NCBI GenBank assembly: GCA_016191435.1
Contig: JACPOQ010000016.1
Coordinates: 1 to 64,000 of the forward strand
DNA from: Chloroflexota bacterium
GTDB lineage: Bacteria; Chloroflexota; Dehalococcoidia; Tepidiformales; Tepidiformaceae
Length of the DNA: 64,000 nucleotides
Reading direction: 5' to 3'
This document shows, piece after piece, positions 53,745 through 62,124 of this stretch. The position numbers were made by a program, and so were the translations under genes. The notes beneath the pieces were generated by a model, which worked only from the letters and a program-made list of their open reading frames with translations, was not told where the DNA came from and did no database searches. Within the stretch, counting starts at the first letter, position 1; each line of letters begins with the position of its first letter.

Positions 53745-54572
53745 ATGACATTCGAAGGACGCGTGGCCATCGTCACCGGCGGCGCGCGCGGGATCGGCGA
53801 AGGCATCGCCAGCGCGCTCGCCGCCGGCGGCGCGAAGATCGCGATATTCGACCTCGATGGCGAAGCCGCCGAGGCCACCGCTGCCGCGCTCGGCGTCGAA
53901 GCCATCGGCCTCGCCGTCGATTGCATCGAGGAGACGGATGTTGCTGCGGCGACCGAGAAAGTTGTCGCCCGCTTCGGCGCCATCGATATCCTCGCGAACA
54001 ACGCCGGCGCCGGCCGCGGCCCAATCGACCTGTCCCAATTCCAGGGCCAGGAAGGCCTCCTGCGCGGGGGCGCCCTCAGCGACAACCAGGCCCAATGGGA
54101 CCTCACGCTCGCGCAAAACCTCCGCACCACGTTCCTCGCATCGAAGGCCGCCGTGCCGCACATCGCCGCGCGCGGCGGCGGCTCGATCGTCAACATCGCC
54201 TCGATCGCGGGCCAGGTCGCGTCGCCCACGCTCGCCGCCTATGCCGCCGCGAAAGCCGGCGTCATCTCCCTCACGCGCAGTATGGCGCTCGAGCTCGGCC
54301 CGAAGGGCATCCGCGTCAACGCCATCTGCCCCGGCTTCCTCTGGACGCGTGCGTGGGAGGGCCTCGCTACCTCGATCCAGATGTCGAACCCCGCGATGAA
54401 AGACCTCACGCCGCGCGAGGTCTTCCTCAACGTCGTCAAGCAGGGCGTCCCGCTCGGCCGCGAACAGACCCCGGCCGATATCGGCAACCTCGCCGCCTTC
54501 CTCTCCAGCGACCTCGGGATGAACATCACGGGCCAGGCCATCGCCGTCGATGGCGGCATCACCCTGCGGTAG
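53745..54572 (+). CDS. Short-chain dehydrogenase/reductase (SDR)
   Basis: Classical NAD(P)-dependent SDR, 275 aa: TGGARGIG at 11-18, NNAG at 85-88, catalytic S153, Y166 and K170 (AAYAAAKAG). ICPGFLWTRAW after the active site and the ending TGQAIAVDGG are usual. An insert near FQGQEGLLRGG, ahead of the catalytic region, suggests substrate specialisation. GGGAGG ribosome site. It sits between two ABC exporter units; whether it modifies an exported compound is speculation. Confidence 0.92.
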   Translation: MTFEGRVAIVTGGARGIGEGIASALAAGGAKIAIFDLDGEAAEATAAALGVEAIGLAVDCIEETDVAAATEKVVARFGAIDILANNAGAGRGPIDLSQFQGQEGLLRGGALSDNQAQWDLTLAQNLRTTFLASKAAVPHIAARGGGSIVNIASIAGQVASPTLAAYAAAKAGVISLTRSMALELGPKGIRVNAICPGFLWTRAWEGLATSIQMSNPAMKDLTPREVFLNVVKQGVPLGREQTPADIGNLAAFLSSDLGMNITGQAIAVDGGITLR

Positions 54573-54579
54573 CCGGGTA

Positions 54580-54600
54580 AGCTACTAGCTGCTGGCTATT
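54580..54600. repeat. Heptamer tandem repeat (AGCTACT AGCTGCT GGCTATT)
   Basis: Three 7-nt units 8 nt after the SDR stop, in a 135-nt AT-richer gap between convergent genes. A related GGCTA motif recurs at 58734-58768. Confidence 0.6.
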
Positions 54601-54707
54601 AGTCTTCCTGCACACCTGAATCACATCCAGTTCTCAATGACTAGCTGTCACCGGATGCGTCCCGATCTGGCGATTGCGGGCACCCTGGTCAACAGATTAG
54701 CTACGAG

Positions 54708-56366
54708 CTACTTCGCCACATCCTTGCGCTGAAACTGCACTGCGCCCGCCAGCCCCAGCGCCGCCGCGATTCCCCCCAGCGCCGCCAGCCGCCACGGTTC
54801 GAGCCCGTCGATCAGCGGCTGCCCGAATAGCCCGAACGGCGTCACATTCCGAGCCCACCCAGGCAGATCCAGCAGTGGCACCAGCACCTCGCTGAAATAG
54901 AAGACAGCCACGCCGCCCGCGGCAATGGCCGCCGTCGCCACCGGCTTCCACGCCGCGACGGCGAACCCGAATGCAAGCAAGCAGACCGCGAGCACGAATA
55001 ACGCCGTCATCGCCGCCGCAAGCGCGACCATCGGCACATCGACCCCGCTGGCCTCCACGGTCACGGCGGTAGCGGCGAACACCACGGCGATCGTGACCGC
55101 CTGCGCCGTTGCCGCCGCCGCGAGCCGCTGCGCGAACAGCGACCAGCGCCTCACCGGCGTCGACAGTTCCAGCTCGAGCCGCTGGTTCACCTCGTCACCG
55201 GCGAAGGACGCAGCGAAGGTGACCCCGAACAGTGCCGCCAACGGCGGCAGGTACGAGAACAACATCACCGAAAGGATGCCGCGTTCGCTGAGCAGCCCGG
55301 CGCGCTCGAGCTGCCGGACCATCGCGCTGTTCTGCTGCTCCAGCAGCGCCTCGCGGATGTTCGGCGTGAGCGCTGTTAGCAGCACCGTGAGCGCGCCAAT
55401 CCCGATGGTCCATGCGACCGTGCTCCCGAAGCCGTCCCGAAATGCCCGGCCGAACGTGTTGCGGAAGAACGCGCCCCCGGCCCGGCCTGCGCGTCCCGGC
55501 CCGGCTGCTTCCGCCGGCCTTCCCGATGGGATGGCGCCGCCGCCCGGCCGGTAGATATCGAACAGGTCCCGGCGCTGGCTCAACACCAACGCCGCCGCCC
55601 CGATCACGAGCCCCAACCCCAGCAAGCCCGCGAACGCCGGCCAGTCAAAGTTCCCGTTCGCAAGCGGCGAACTGCGCGTGTGGAGGTAGAGCGGCGAGAT
55701 GTACCGCAGGTCCCGCAGCGATTTCACGGCCAGGGGCAAGGTGTTCGCCATCTGGAAAGTCGCCATCAGGCCGGCCGCGGCGAATGCCGCCGACCGCCGC
55801 CGCGGGAACAGCTGTGCGAACAGCAGCCCTATGGCGCCGAAGAGCAGCGCCGCCGCCGCCAGGTTTGCCGCCGTCCCCGCCGCCCGCAGAATGCTCAAAG
55901 GCCCATCCCCCGTGAACACACCCGAGACCACGGTCAGCGAGCCGATGAGCGTGACCGCCATCGCGAGCGCCGTGGCGAGCGCCGCTGCCTGTTGCAGCAT
56001 GATGCGCGAACGCGGCCGTGGCGTCGCCGCGACAATCTCTATTGCCTTCGATTCCTCTGCGCCGCGCGTCATGCCGGTCCCCGCGAGGATGAGGTAGAGC
56101 CCCAACAGCACCGGCGCCAGGCCCAGCGCGCGCCATTCGACAAAGCCGCCCAGCTCGTCGACGTTCCGCGGCGGCCCGTAGAAGACTTGCACCACGGACA
56201 ACCCGCCCTGCAGCTGCGCCGCCAGCGCCGCCCGCGATTGTGCATCCGGGTAGGCGATGCTCCAGCCCACGGCGGTGGTCACCACCAGCGCACCCAGCCC
56301 CAGGCCCCAGCCGAGGATGCCCCAGCGCAGGTCCCGGAGGGTCTTGGTGTAGACCGAGCGAAACAT
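54708..56366 (-). CDS. Large ABC-2 type exporter permease (duplicated)
   Basis: A 552-residue membrane protein with about twelve hydrophobic helices in two similar halves joined by a linker (IPSGRPAEAAGPGRAGRAGG), i.e. an internally duplicated ABC-2 permease like those of bacitracin or antibiotic exporters. Starts with MFRSVYTKTLRDLRWG, a typical cytoplasmic entry. Begins 1 nt after the ATPase stop. Substrate unknown. Confidence 0.9.
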   Translation of the reverse strand: MFRSVYTKTLRDLRWGILGWGLGLGALVVTTAVGWSIAYPDAQSRAALAAQLQGGLSVVQVFYGPPRNVDELGGFVEWRALGLAPVLLGLYLILAGTGMTRGAEESKAIEIVAATPRPRSRIMLQQAAALATALAMAVTLIGSLTVVSGVFTGDGPLSILRAAGTAANLAAAALLFGAIGLLFAQLFPRRRSAAFAAAGLMATFQMANTLPLAVKSLRDLRYISPLYLHTRSSPLANGNFDWPAFAGLLGLGLVIGAAALVLSQRRDLFDIYRPGGGAIPSGRPAEAAGPGRAGRAGGAFFRNTFGRAFRDGFGSTVAWTIGIGALTVLLTALTPNIREALLEQQNSAMVRQLERAGLLSERGILSVMLFSYLPPLAALFGVTFAASFAGDEVNQRLELELSTPVRRWSLFAQRLAAAATAQAVTIAVVFAATAVTVEASGVDVPMVALAAAMTALFVLAVCLLAFGFAVAAWKPVATAAIAAGGVAVFYFSEVLVPLLDLPGWARNVTPFGLFGQPLIDGLEPWRLAALGGIAAALGLAGAVQFQRKDVAK

Positions 56367-56367
56367 C

Positions 56368-57267
56368 TCAGTTGCCCTCGTGGCTTTCGTACAACCCGAC
56401 GAACACCTCGGCGAGGCTCGGCTCGCGGCTCTCGAGCTCCACGGGCTCGAATCGCGCCAGCAGTGCCAGCGCCTCGCGCATATCGCCCTGCACCAGGAAG
56501 CGCACACTCGTTCCGTTCGCCTCCACCTGTGAGACGCGGGACAGTGCGCCAAAGGCGGCGCCATCCACGGGCAGCGCGCACTCGGCCTCGATCCGGTGGC
56601 CCTTCGCGCCGACCACATCGTGCACCGGCCCCACCCGCACCAGGCGCCCATCGCGGATGAACGCCACGCGGTCGCAGGTCGCCTCCACCTCGGCCAGCAT
56701 GTGCGACGAAAAGAACACCGTCGCGCCGGCCGCCCGCGCCTCGCGGACGAGATCGAGCACCGTCTCCTGGTTCAGCGGGTCCAGCCCGCTGGTCGGCTCA
56801 TCGAGGATGAGCAGCGGCGGCCGGTGCATGAACGCCTGCACCAGGCCCACCTTCTGCTTGTTTCCCCGCGAGTACTGCCCGAACGGCCGGTCGAGGTCGA
56901 GCTCCAGCCGCCGCACGATGCCCTCGGTGTAGCCCCTATCAATGCCCCCGCGCAGGTTCCCAAGGTAGGTCAGTAGCTGTCGGCCGGAAAGCCTCGCGTC
57001 CAGCGCGAACTCCCCCGGCAGGTAGCCCGTCAGGCGGTGCACCTCGGTCGCTTCCTTGCGGCAATCGTGACCGAACACCTCCGCCCGCCCCGAAAGCGGC
57101 CGGATGAGGTCCAGCAGCAGACGGATGGTCGTCGTCTTGCCCGCCCCGTTCGGCCCCAGGAACCCGAAGATCTCGCCCTGGCACACCTCCAGGTCAAGGT
57201 CGAAGACGCCGCGCTGTTCGCCATAGGACTTCGTCAGCTGCTCGGTGCGCACCGCCTCGCCGGCCAT
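56368..57267 (-). CDS. ABC exporter ATP-binding protein
   Basis: ATPase of the duplicated permease, ~299 aa. Walker A GPNGAGKTTT, signature QYSRGNKQKVGLVQA (variant of LSGGQ), Walker B LLILDEPTSGLDP and SSHMLAEVE. The C-terminal ~80 residues form the usual accessory domain of exporters of this class. A second in-frame start, 4 codons upstream, is possible. It lies divergent to a TetR gene with an operator-like inverted repeat in between, the standard arrangement of a drug-efflux locus. Confidence 0.93.
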   Translation of the reverse strand: MAGEAVRTEQLTKSYGEQRGVFDLDLEVCQGEIFGFLGPNGAGKTTTIRLLLDLIRPLSGRAEVFGHDCRKEATEVHRLTGYLPGEFALDARLSGRQLLTYLGNLRGGIDRGYTEGIVRRLELDLDRPFGQYSRGNKQKVGLVQAFMHRPPLLILDEPTSGLDPLNQETVLDLVREARAAGATVFFSSHMLAEVEATCDRVAFIRDGRLVRVGPVHDVVGAKGHRIEAECALPVDGAAFGALSRVSQVEANGTSVRFLVQGDMREALALLARFEPVELESREPSLAEVFVGLYESHEGN

Positions 57268-57281
57268 CCGCGCCTCCATCG

Positions 57282-57311
57282 TTGACTCGCGATTTCGATA
57301 GTCGCTAGTAT
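57282..57311 (+). promoter_or_regulatory. Sigma-70-type promoter for the TetR gene
   Basis: TTGACT (57282-57287), 18-nt spacer, TAGTAT (57306-57311). It overlaps the inverted repeat described separately, so binding of TetR there would block it. Confidence 0.65.
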
Positions 57312-57321
57312 TTGCGAGTCA
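57283..57321. promoter_or_regulatory. Operator-like inverted repeat between TetR and ABC exporter genes
   Basis: TGACTCGC (57283-57290) and GCGAGTCA (57314-57321) are a perfect 8-bp inverted pair with 23 nt between, covering the tetR promoter. A second palindrome GTTTGCAAAC lies at 57328-57337. Confidence 0.65.
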
Positions 57322-57381
57322 CCCTCAGTTTGCAAACATCCGCCAGGTTCAGACCTTTATCCACTGCCAGGGGCTCCGGCC

Positions 57382-57981
57382 ATGGACGAGCTCTCGCTCC
57401 GCGAACGCAAGAAGCGGAAGACCCGCGCCGCCATCCAGGCGGCGGGCCTCCGGCTGTTTGCCGAACAGGGGTACGTCGCCACAACCTGCGATCAGATCGC
57501 CGCCGCCGCCGAAGTCTCGCCGGCGACCTTCTACCGCTACTTTCCCACGAAAGAGGACATCGTCCTCAGCGACGACTACGACCGCCTCGTTTTCGAACTC
57601 TTCGCCGAGCGGCGGCCCGGCGAGACGCTCATCGGCACGGTGCGGTGCGCGCTCGCCGGCGGGTTCGCCGCAGCCTACGAACACGACGCCTCAGTCATCG
57701 ATGAGCGCCTCCGGCTCGCGCTGACCGAGCCCGCCTTACGGGCGCGAATCCAGGACGAGCGCCGCGTCGCCGAGACTATGCTCGCCGAGCAGCTCGCGCC
57801 CCGCATGGGCGCTACCCCCGCCGCATACCGCGTCCGCGTCGTCGCCTCCGCTATCGTCGCCGCCCTGTACGTCGCGATGGAGGAGTGGGCGACCGGCGCC
57901 GGCAGCCGCGACCTCATGCTGCTCTCGGACGAGGCCCTCGCGGCGCTCGAAACCGCCATTGTCTGCGACCCCGAGGCTTAG
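57382..57981 (+). CDS. TetR family transcriptional regulator
   Basis: DNA-binding repressor of 199 aa. N-terminal HTH: TRAAIQAAGLRLFAEQGYVATTCDQIAAAAEVSPATFYRYFPTKEDIV, recognisable by its AAEVSPATFYRYFPTKED pattern. The C-terminal ligand-binding half is variable. Divergent from the ABC exporter and with a matching inverted repeat in its promoter, so it probably represses both. Ligand unknown, presumably an exported compound. Confidence 0.92.
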   Translation: MDELSLRERKKRKTRAAIQAAGLRLFAEQGYVATTCDQIAAAAEVSPATFYRYFPTKEDIVLSDDYDRLVFELFAERRPGETLIGTVRCALAGGFAAAYEHDASVIDERLRLALTEPALRARIQDERRVAETMLAEQLAPRMGATPAAYRVRVVASAIVAALYVAMEEWATGAGSRDLMLLSDEALAALETAIVCDPEA

Positions 57982-58493
57982 CCGCCTGCCACGATCGTGC
58001 GAAAGGCCACGTTCGAAAGCGCCCCCGGCCGCCGCTCGACAATCCGCTCGATCGCCTTCGGCCCCGCCATCCCCAGCTCGCGCAGCAACAACCCCGCGAC
58101 GAGGCCGCTACGGTTCATCCCGTGTGTGCAGAGGATATAGACGTTCTCGGGCGCCGCTGAACTGCCATTGCGGCGAGCGAGGGCGGCGCCGAGTGTGCGG
58201 GCGTGGCGTTCGATCGTGGCGAGGTTCGGTGGCGGCGCGTCGAGGTCGGTGAACACGCACGCGATCCACTGGCCCCCGGCCTCCCGGTACGCGGCGGGCA
58301 CATCCCCGGCGCAATCGACGATGACCCCGCTCGCGGCGTGCGCCACCTCAACCGGCTGCCCAACGTGGGAATGCGCGCCGCCCATCCAGATCCCGGCGCC
58401 CAACCCCGCGATCTCGCCCGCCGCCACCAGCAGCGACGCATGCGGCATGTCCCGCCGGAGGACGGACCCCGGTTCGGCAGCGTTGCTCAGCAC
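57978..58493 (-). CDS. Dual-specificity/protein tyrosine phosphatase-like protein
   Basis: A 171-residue member of the Cys-based phosphatase superfamily. The C-x5-R signature is C122-THGMN-R128, followed by SG, in VYILCTHGMNRSGLVAG. The general-acid Asp region may be FTDLDAPPPN. Phospho-substrate is unknown (protein, RNA cap or inositol). It overlaps the end of the TetR gene by 4 nt on the opposite strand. The start is provisional; the region before MPHASLLV is not conserved-looking. Confidence 0.82.
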   Translation of the reverse strand: MLSNAAEPGSVLRRDMPHASLLVAAGEIAGLGAGIWMGGAHSHVGQPVEVAHAASGVIVDCAGDVPAAYREAGGQWIACVFTDLDAPPPNLATIERHARTLGAALARRNGSSAAPENVYILCTHGMNRSGLVAGLLLRELGMAGPKAIERIVERRPGALSNVAFRTIVAGG

Positions 58494-58556
58494 ACGGAAA
58501 GCGTACCCGCGCGCCCCGGTAGCCGCGCATCCCCGGTAGCGCTACGGCAGGCAACC

Positions 58557-58655
58557 ATGTCGCCTCCGCGGCGTTATCCGACGCCCGCGGACATCCGCGT
58601 CCTTGTAATGGGCGATTCCGCGGACTATCGAGCGAGCATGACGATGGTCGTCTAA
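58557..58655 (+). pseudogene. Receiver-domain fragment (response regulator remnant)
   Basis: A 32-codon frame whose end, IRVLVMGDSADYRASMTMVV, matches the first strand and helix of a CheY-like receiver domain (compare IRVLVVDDSADYR); the acidic pair reads G-D instead of D-D. The frame stops before the phospho-acceptor strand, so only about a sixth of a domain is left. The sequence is too specific to be chance, but it is too short to function alone. Confidence 0.55.
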
Positions 58656-58733
58656 CAAAACGGCCCGGCTGCGCGGAAGCGCCATCCCGTCCGAGTTTGC
58701 GTCATGGACCGGCTAACCGCTGCGGAACGCCCC

Positions 58734-58768
58734 GGCCAATGGCCAACGGCTAATGGCCAATGGCTACT
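58734..58768. repeat. Heptamer tandem repeat (GGCCAAT-type, five units)
   Basis: GGCCAAT, GGCCAAC, GGCTAAT, GGCCAAT, GGCTACT: five consecutive 7-nt units directly after and overlapping the stop of the TetR gene at 58764. The rest of the 58494-58763 gap holds only the receiver fragment. Confidence 0.75.
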
Positions 58769-59417
58769 CCGTCACCAGCAACCGCCGCGTAATGGTCAGC
58801 AACTCCGCCAGCGTCGCCGGGTCTTCATCGCGCCCGCGCCACATCCCCATGCCCAGCATCGCCATTGTGCATGCACCGATGAGCGTCCGCGCCGTCGTCT
58901 CGACCGGCACCGCGCGCAGCTCGCCGCGTTCGATCCCGGCCTGGATCATCGCAGCGAAGGCGTTCAGCAGCCATGCGTCGGGCTCGTGCTCCAGGCGAAG
59001 CTCGTGCGACGCCGTCTGGAAGGCCGCAAGCTCGATTGAGCGGTGGTCGCGGATGTAGTGCGCCACCGCCTCCAGCGCCAGGCAGATGCGGTCGATGGAG
59101 GGCGTTTCCGGCGTCACGGCAGCCCGGTACCGCTGCACGGCTTCGTCCGAATGCCGCCGCAGCACCTCGCGCAGCACCTCGTCCTTCGATGCGAAATAGC
59201 CGTAGACCGTGCCGACACCCGTATCCGCCGCTTCCGCGATCTGTTGGATCGAGGTCTCCTCGAACCCGCGCGTGTGGAACAGGCCGCTCGCCGCCGCCAG
59301 GATCGCTTCGCGCGTCCGCGCCTTGCGGCGCGCCAGCCGGCCCGGCGCCTCGCCAAGCGCATCCTTCGTGATGTTCCGAATGCCGTTCTGTTTCGAACCG
59401 AGCCGCGAGTCGTTCAC
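58764..59417 (-). CDS. TetR family transcriptional regulator
   Basis: A 217-residue repressor starting with GTG. N-terminal extension (SRLGSKQNGIRNITKDALG) precedes the HTH, LAAASGLFHTRGFEETSIQQIAEAADTGVGTVYGYFASKDEV in outline (TGVGTVYGYFASKDE). C-terminal ligand domain unlike the TetR at 57382. No neighbouring efflux pump in the usual divergent position; the next gene upstream is EF-G-like. Target unknown. Confidence 0.9.
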   Translation of the reverse strand: MNDSRLGSKQNGIRNITKDALGEAPGRLARRKARTREAILAAASGLFHTRGFEETSIQQIAEAADTGVGTVYGYFASKDEVLREVLRRHSDEAVQRYRAAVTPETPSIDRICLALEAVAHYIRDHRSIELAAFQTASHELRLEHEPDAWLLNAFAAMIQAGIERGELRAVPVETTARTLIGACTMAMLGMGMWRGRDEDPATLAELLTITRRLLVTE

Positions 59418-59490
59418 TTTCGTGAGCGTATCACACGTGCGTCCAACCGGCCCGCCGAGACAACTGTCGCATCCCGGGACGCGGCCATTC

Positions 59491-59518
59491 GGTCAATGCC
59501 CAATGCCCAGCGCCCTGC
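59491..59518. repeat. Heptamer tandem repeat (GGTCAAT GCCCAAT GCCCAGC GCCCTGC)
   Basis: Four degenerate 7-nt units in the 140-nt gap between the TetR start and the EF-G-like stop. Confidence 0.6.
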
Positions 59519-59557
59519 GGACGTTCACCGGAGCGGAGGCCGTCTTCGTCAACGCTA

Positions 59558-61621
59558 CTAATGCGCGTGCGCTTCCTCTTGCAGGCGCTTGTTTTCCGCT
59601 ACCACCTTCTGCGCGATGTTGCCCGGCACTTCCCCGTAATGGTCGAACTCCAGCTCGAACGCGCCCCGGCCCTGGGTGATGGAGCGCAGGTCCGACGCAT
59701 AGCGCTGCACCTCCGCCAGCGGCACCTCGGCTTCGATAATCGACATCCCGCCATCCGGGTTGATGCCGTGGATCTTCGCCCGCTTGGTGTTGAGGTCGCT
59801 CACAACGTCGCCCGCGTAGTCCTCCGGCGCAAACACTCTGATGGTCATCACCGGCTCCAGCAGCGTCGCGTTCGCGCCCTGGACGGCGTCCTTCAGCGCC
59901 TGCGAGGCGGCCAGCTTGAACGCCATTTCGCTCGAGTCCACCGGGTGGTGCTTCCCATCGAGCAGCACCACCTCGCAGTCCGTCAGCTCGTAACCCGCGA
60001 ACACACCCAGCGCCGCCGCTTCATGCACGCCTTTCTCCACCGCGGGGATGAACTCCTTCGGCACCGCCCCACCCACGACCTTCTCGTGGAACTGCAGCCC
60101 CGACCCGCGCGGCAACGGGTTCAGCTCGATCGCGACCCGCGCGTACTGGCCGTGGCCGCCCGTCTGCTTCTTGTGTGTGAAATCGCCCGCGGCCTTCTTC
60201 CCGATAGTCTCCCGGTACGGCACCCGCGGCAGCGCCAGTTCGACCTCGACGCCGAACTTCCGCTTCAGCCGCTCGATGGTGACATCCAGGTGCGCGTCCC
60301 CGAGCCCCGCGAGGATCGTCTCGCCCGTCGCCGGGTCGCGCGTCAGCCGCAGGCCGGGGTCCTCTTCGACGAGCCGCTGCAGGCTCGGCCCGAGCTTGTC
60401 CACCCCCGCCTTCGATGTCGGGCGCACGGCCATGCTATACACCGGATTGGGGAACACGATTGGCGGCAGCGTGAACTGCTTCTCCCGGCTGCAGAGCGTG
60501 TCCCCCGTGGCCGTGTGCGCCAGCTTCGCCACCACGCCGATATCGCCCGCCGGAAGCTCCGGCACCGCCAGCTGCTCCTTGCCCCGCGCCACGTAGAGTG
60601 TGCCCAGCCGCTCATCGGCCTCCTTGTTCGCGTTCCACACGTGGCTATCCGACCGCAGCGCGCCGCTGATCACCCGCAAGTACGTGAGCCGCCCGACGTA
60701 CGGGTCGGCCGAGGTCTTGAACACCTGCACCGCGAGCGGGCCCGCCGCATTCGCCACCAGCTCGGCCTCGCCCGCGCGGATGGCGTCGCGGTCGGCGGGC
60801 GATGGGCCGCTGAAGGCGATGTTGTGCAGCACCTGGCGCACGCCGATGTGCTTCTGCGCCGAAGCGCACACCACCGGGATGATCAGCCCGTGGTCGAGCC
60901 CGCCGTGGAGCACCTTGCGCAGCTCGTCTTCGCTGAGCTCCTCATCGGCGAAGTACTTCGTCATCAGCTCTTCGTCGGTCTCGACGATCGCTTCGATCAG
61001 CTTCGCCCGCAGGTCGTCGGCCTCGGCCTGGAGCTCGGCCGGGATGGGCGCTTCGTCGCCCTCTTCGCCGATGTACGCCTTCATATGGAGGAGGTCCACG
61101 ACCCCCCGGTAGCTTTCGTGTGCGCCGATGGGCACCTGCAGGGGCGCGACTTTCGGGCCCCAGCGGCGCCGCATCGCTTCGAGTACGCCCTCGAAGTTCG
61201 CGTTTTCGCGGTCCATACGGTTGACCACAACCATCCGCGGGAGCTCGAGCCGCTCTGCGATCTGCCACACCCGGTCGGTACCGACCTCTGGCCCGGAGAC
61301 CGCATCAACGACGACCAGCGCCATGTCCGCTGCCTGCGCGCCACAGATCACTTCGGAAACGAAGTCGGCGTAGCCCGGCGTATCGATGAAGTTGAGCTTG
61401 CGGCCTTCCCACTCGACGGGCAGGAGCGCGAGGCTGAGCGAGAACTTGCGCTTGTGCTCGTCTTCGTCGTAGTCGCTCACGGTATTCTGGTCGGCGATGG
61501 AACCCGTCCGGCTGATGCCGCCACTGACGTAGAGCGCGGCCTCGCCGAACATGGTCTTGCCGACGCTGCCGTGGCCCATGACCACGACATTTCTGATGTC
61601 TTCCGTCTTGTAGACATTCAT
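59558..61621 (-). CDS. Elongation factor G paralogue (EF-G-like GTPase)
   Basis: A 687-residue translational GTPase with all five EF-G domains. The G1 loop is GHGSVGKT (16-23) instead of the usual AHIDAGKTT of canonical EF-G, and the switch-I region reads DEDEHKRKFSLSL; both mark the EF-G-2/FusA2-like branch. G3 DTPGYADF and G4 NRMD are normal; domain IV has the HKKQTGGHGQYARV stretch. Members of this branch may act in ribosome recycling, stress or translation under special conditions rather than routine elongation, and some hydrolyse GTP poorly; the role here is inferred. The ORF extends upstream but the family start is at 61621. Confidence 0.92.
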   Translation of the reverse strand: MNVYKTEDIRNVVVMGHGSVGKTMFGEAALYVSGGISRTGSIADQNTVSDYDEDEHKRKFSLSLALLPVEWEGRKLNFIDTPGYADFVSEVICGAQAADMALVVVDAVSGPEVGTDRVWQIAERLELPRMVVVNRMDRENANFEGVLEAMRRRWGPKVAPLQVPIGAHESYRGVVDLLHMKAYIGEEGDEAPIPAELQAEADDLRAKLIEAIVETDEELMTKYFADEELSEDELRKVLHGGLDHGLIIPVVCASAQKHIGVRQVLHNIAFSGPSPADRDAIRAGEAELVANAAGPLAVQVFKTSADPYVGRLTYLRVISGALRSDSHVWNANKEADERLGTLYVARGKEQLAVPELPAGDIGVVAKLAHTATGDTLCSREKQFTLPPIVFPNPVYSMAVRPTSKAGVDKLGPSLQRLVEEDPGLRLTRDPATGETILAGLGDAHLDVTIERLKRKFGVEVELALPRVPYRETIGKKAAGDFTHKKQTGGHGQYARVAIELNPLPRGSGLQFHEKVVGGAVPKEFIPAVEKGVHEAAALGVFAGYELTDCEVVLLDGKHHPVDSSEMAFKLAASQALKDAVQGANATLLEPVMTIRVFAPEDYAGDVVSDLNTKRAKIHGINPDGGMSIIEAEVPLAEVQRYASDLRSITQGRGAFELEFDHYGEVPGNIAQKVVAENKRLQEEAHAH

Positions 61622-61731
61622 AGACGCGACCCTCCATCTCGATGAAGCTGGAAGGCCGATTCTACGCGCCCGCCGGAACCCCCCGAAAGGGGGCGGATTT
61701 ACCCCGGCGGCGCCCCAGGTTCGGGCGCAGG

Positions 61732-62124
61732 CTACGAGCGCAGCGTTCGCTCGAACCAGATGCCGCCGTCCGGGCCCTGGCCCGGGAGGGGGCTGAGGCC
61801 CATGCGCGACCAAAAGTAGACGGCGAGGCCGAGGTCCGGGGGCGCCCACGCGCGGAGCGTGTGCCAGCGGCAGGCCTCGGCGGCCTCGCGGAGGAGCAGG
61901 ATGGCTTCCGAGCCGAGTCCGTAGCCGCGAAGGGCAGGTTCGACGCACAGCTCGCGGACGAACAGCGCCGTGCCCTCTGCCGCCAGGACGAGGCGGCCGG
62001 CGGGTTCGCCGTCGCGGAGGCGGACGAGCGGGTGCGCACCGCCGGCGCCCGCCGTCCCGACGCGGACGCGCTCGCCTTTAAGCGGGAACGCGATGGCGCG
62101 AGGAGGGCGCGCCCGCGTGCTCAC
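61732..62124 (-). CDS. GNAT family N-acetyltransferase
   Basis: Acetyl-CoA-dependent acyltransferase of about 130 aa. The core motif A is seen in ELCVEPALRGYGLGSEAILLL (R/Q-x-x-G-x-G: RGYGLG), followed by the beta5 region RAWAPPDLGLAVYFWSRMGLSPL. Acceptor unknown. The GTG at 62124 overlaps the helicase TGA by 4 nt (GTGA); an in-frame ATG at 62139 inside the helicase gene is the alternative start. Confidence 0.82.
   Translation of the reverse strand: MSTRARPPRAIAFPLKGERVRVGTAGAGGAHPLVRLRDGEPAGRLVLAAEGTALFVRELCVEPALRGYGLGSEAILLLREAAEACRWHTLRAWAPPDLGLAVYFWSRMGLSPLPGQGPDGGIWFERTLRS

Noticed and set aside
58734..58768. Heptamer arrays as CRISPR or phage attachment sites
   Set aside because: Units are contiguous 7-mers with no spacers, and no integrase or cas gene is nearby.
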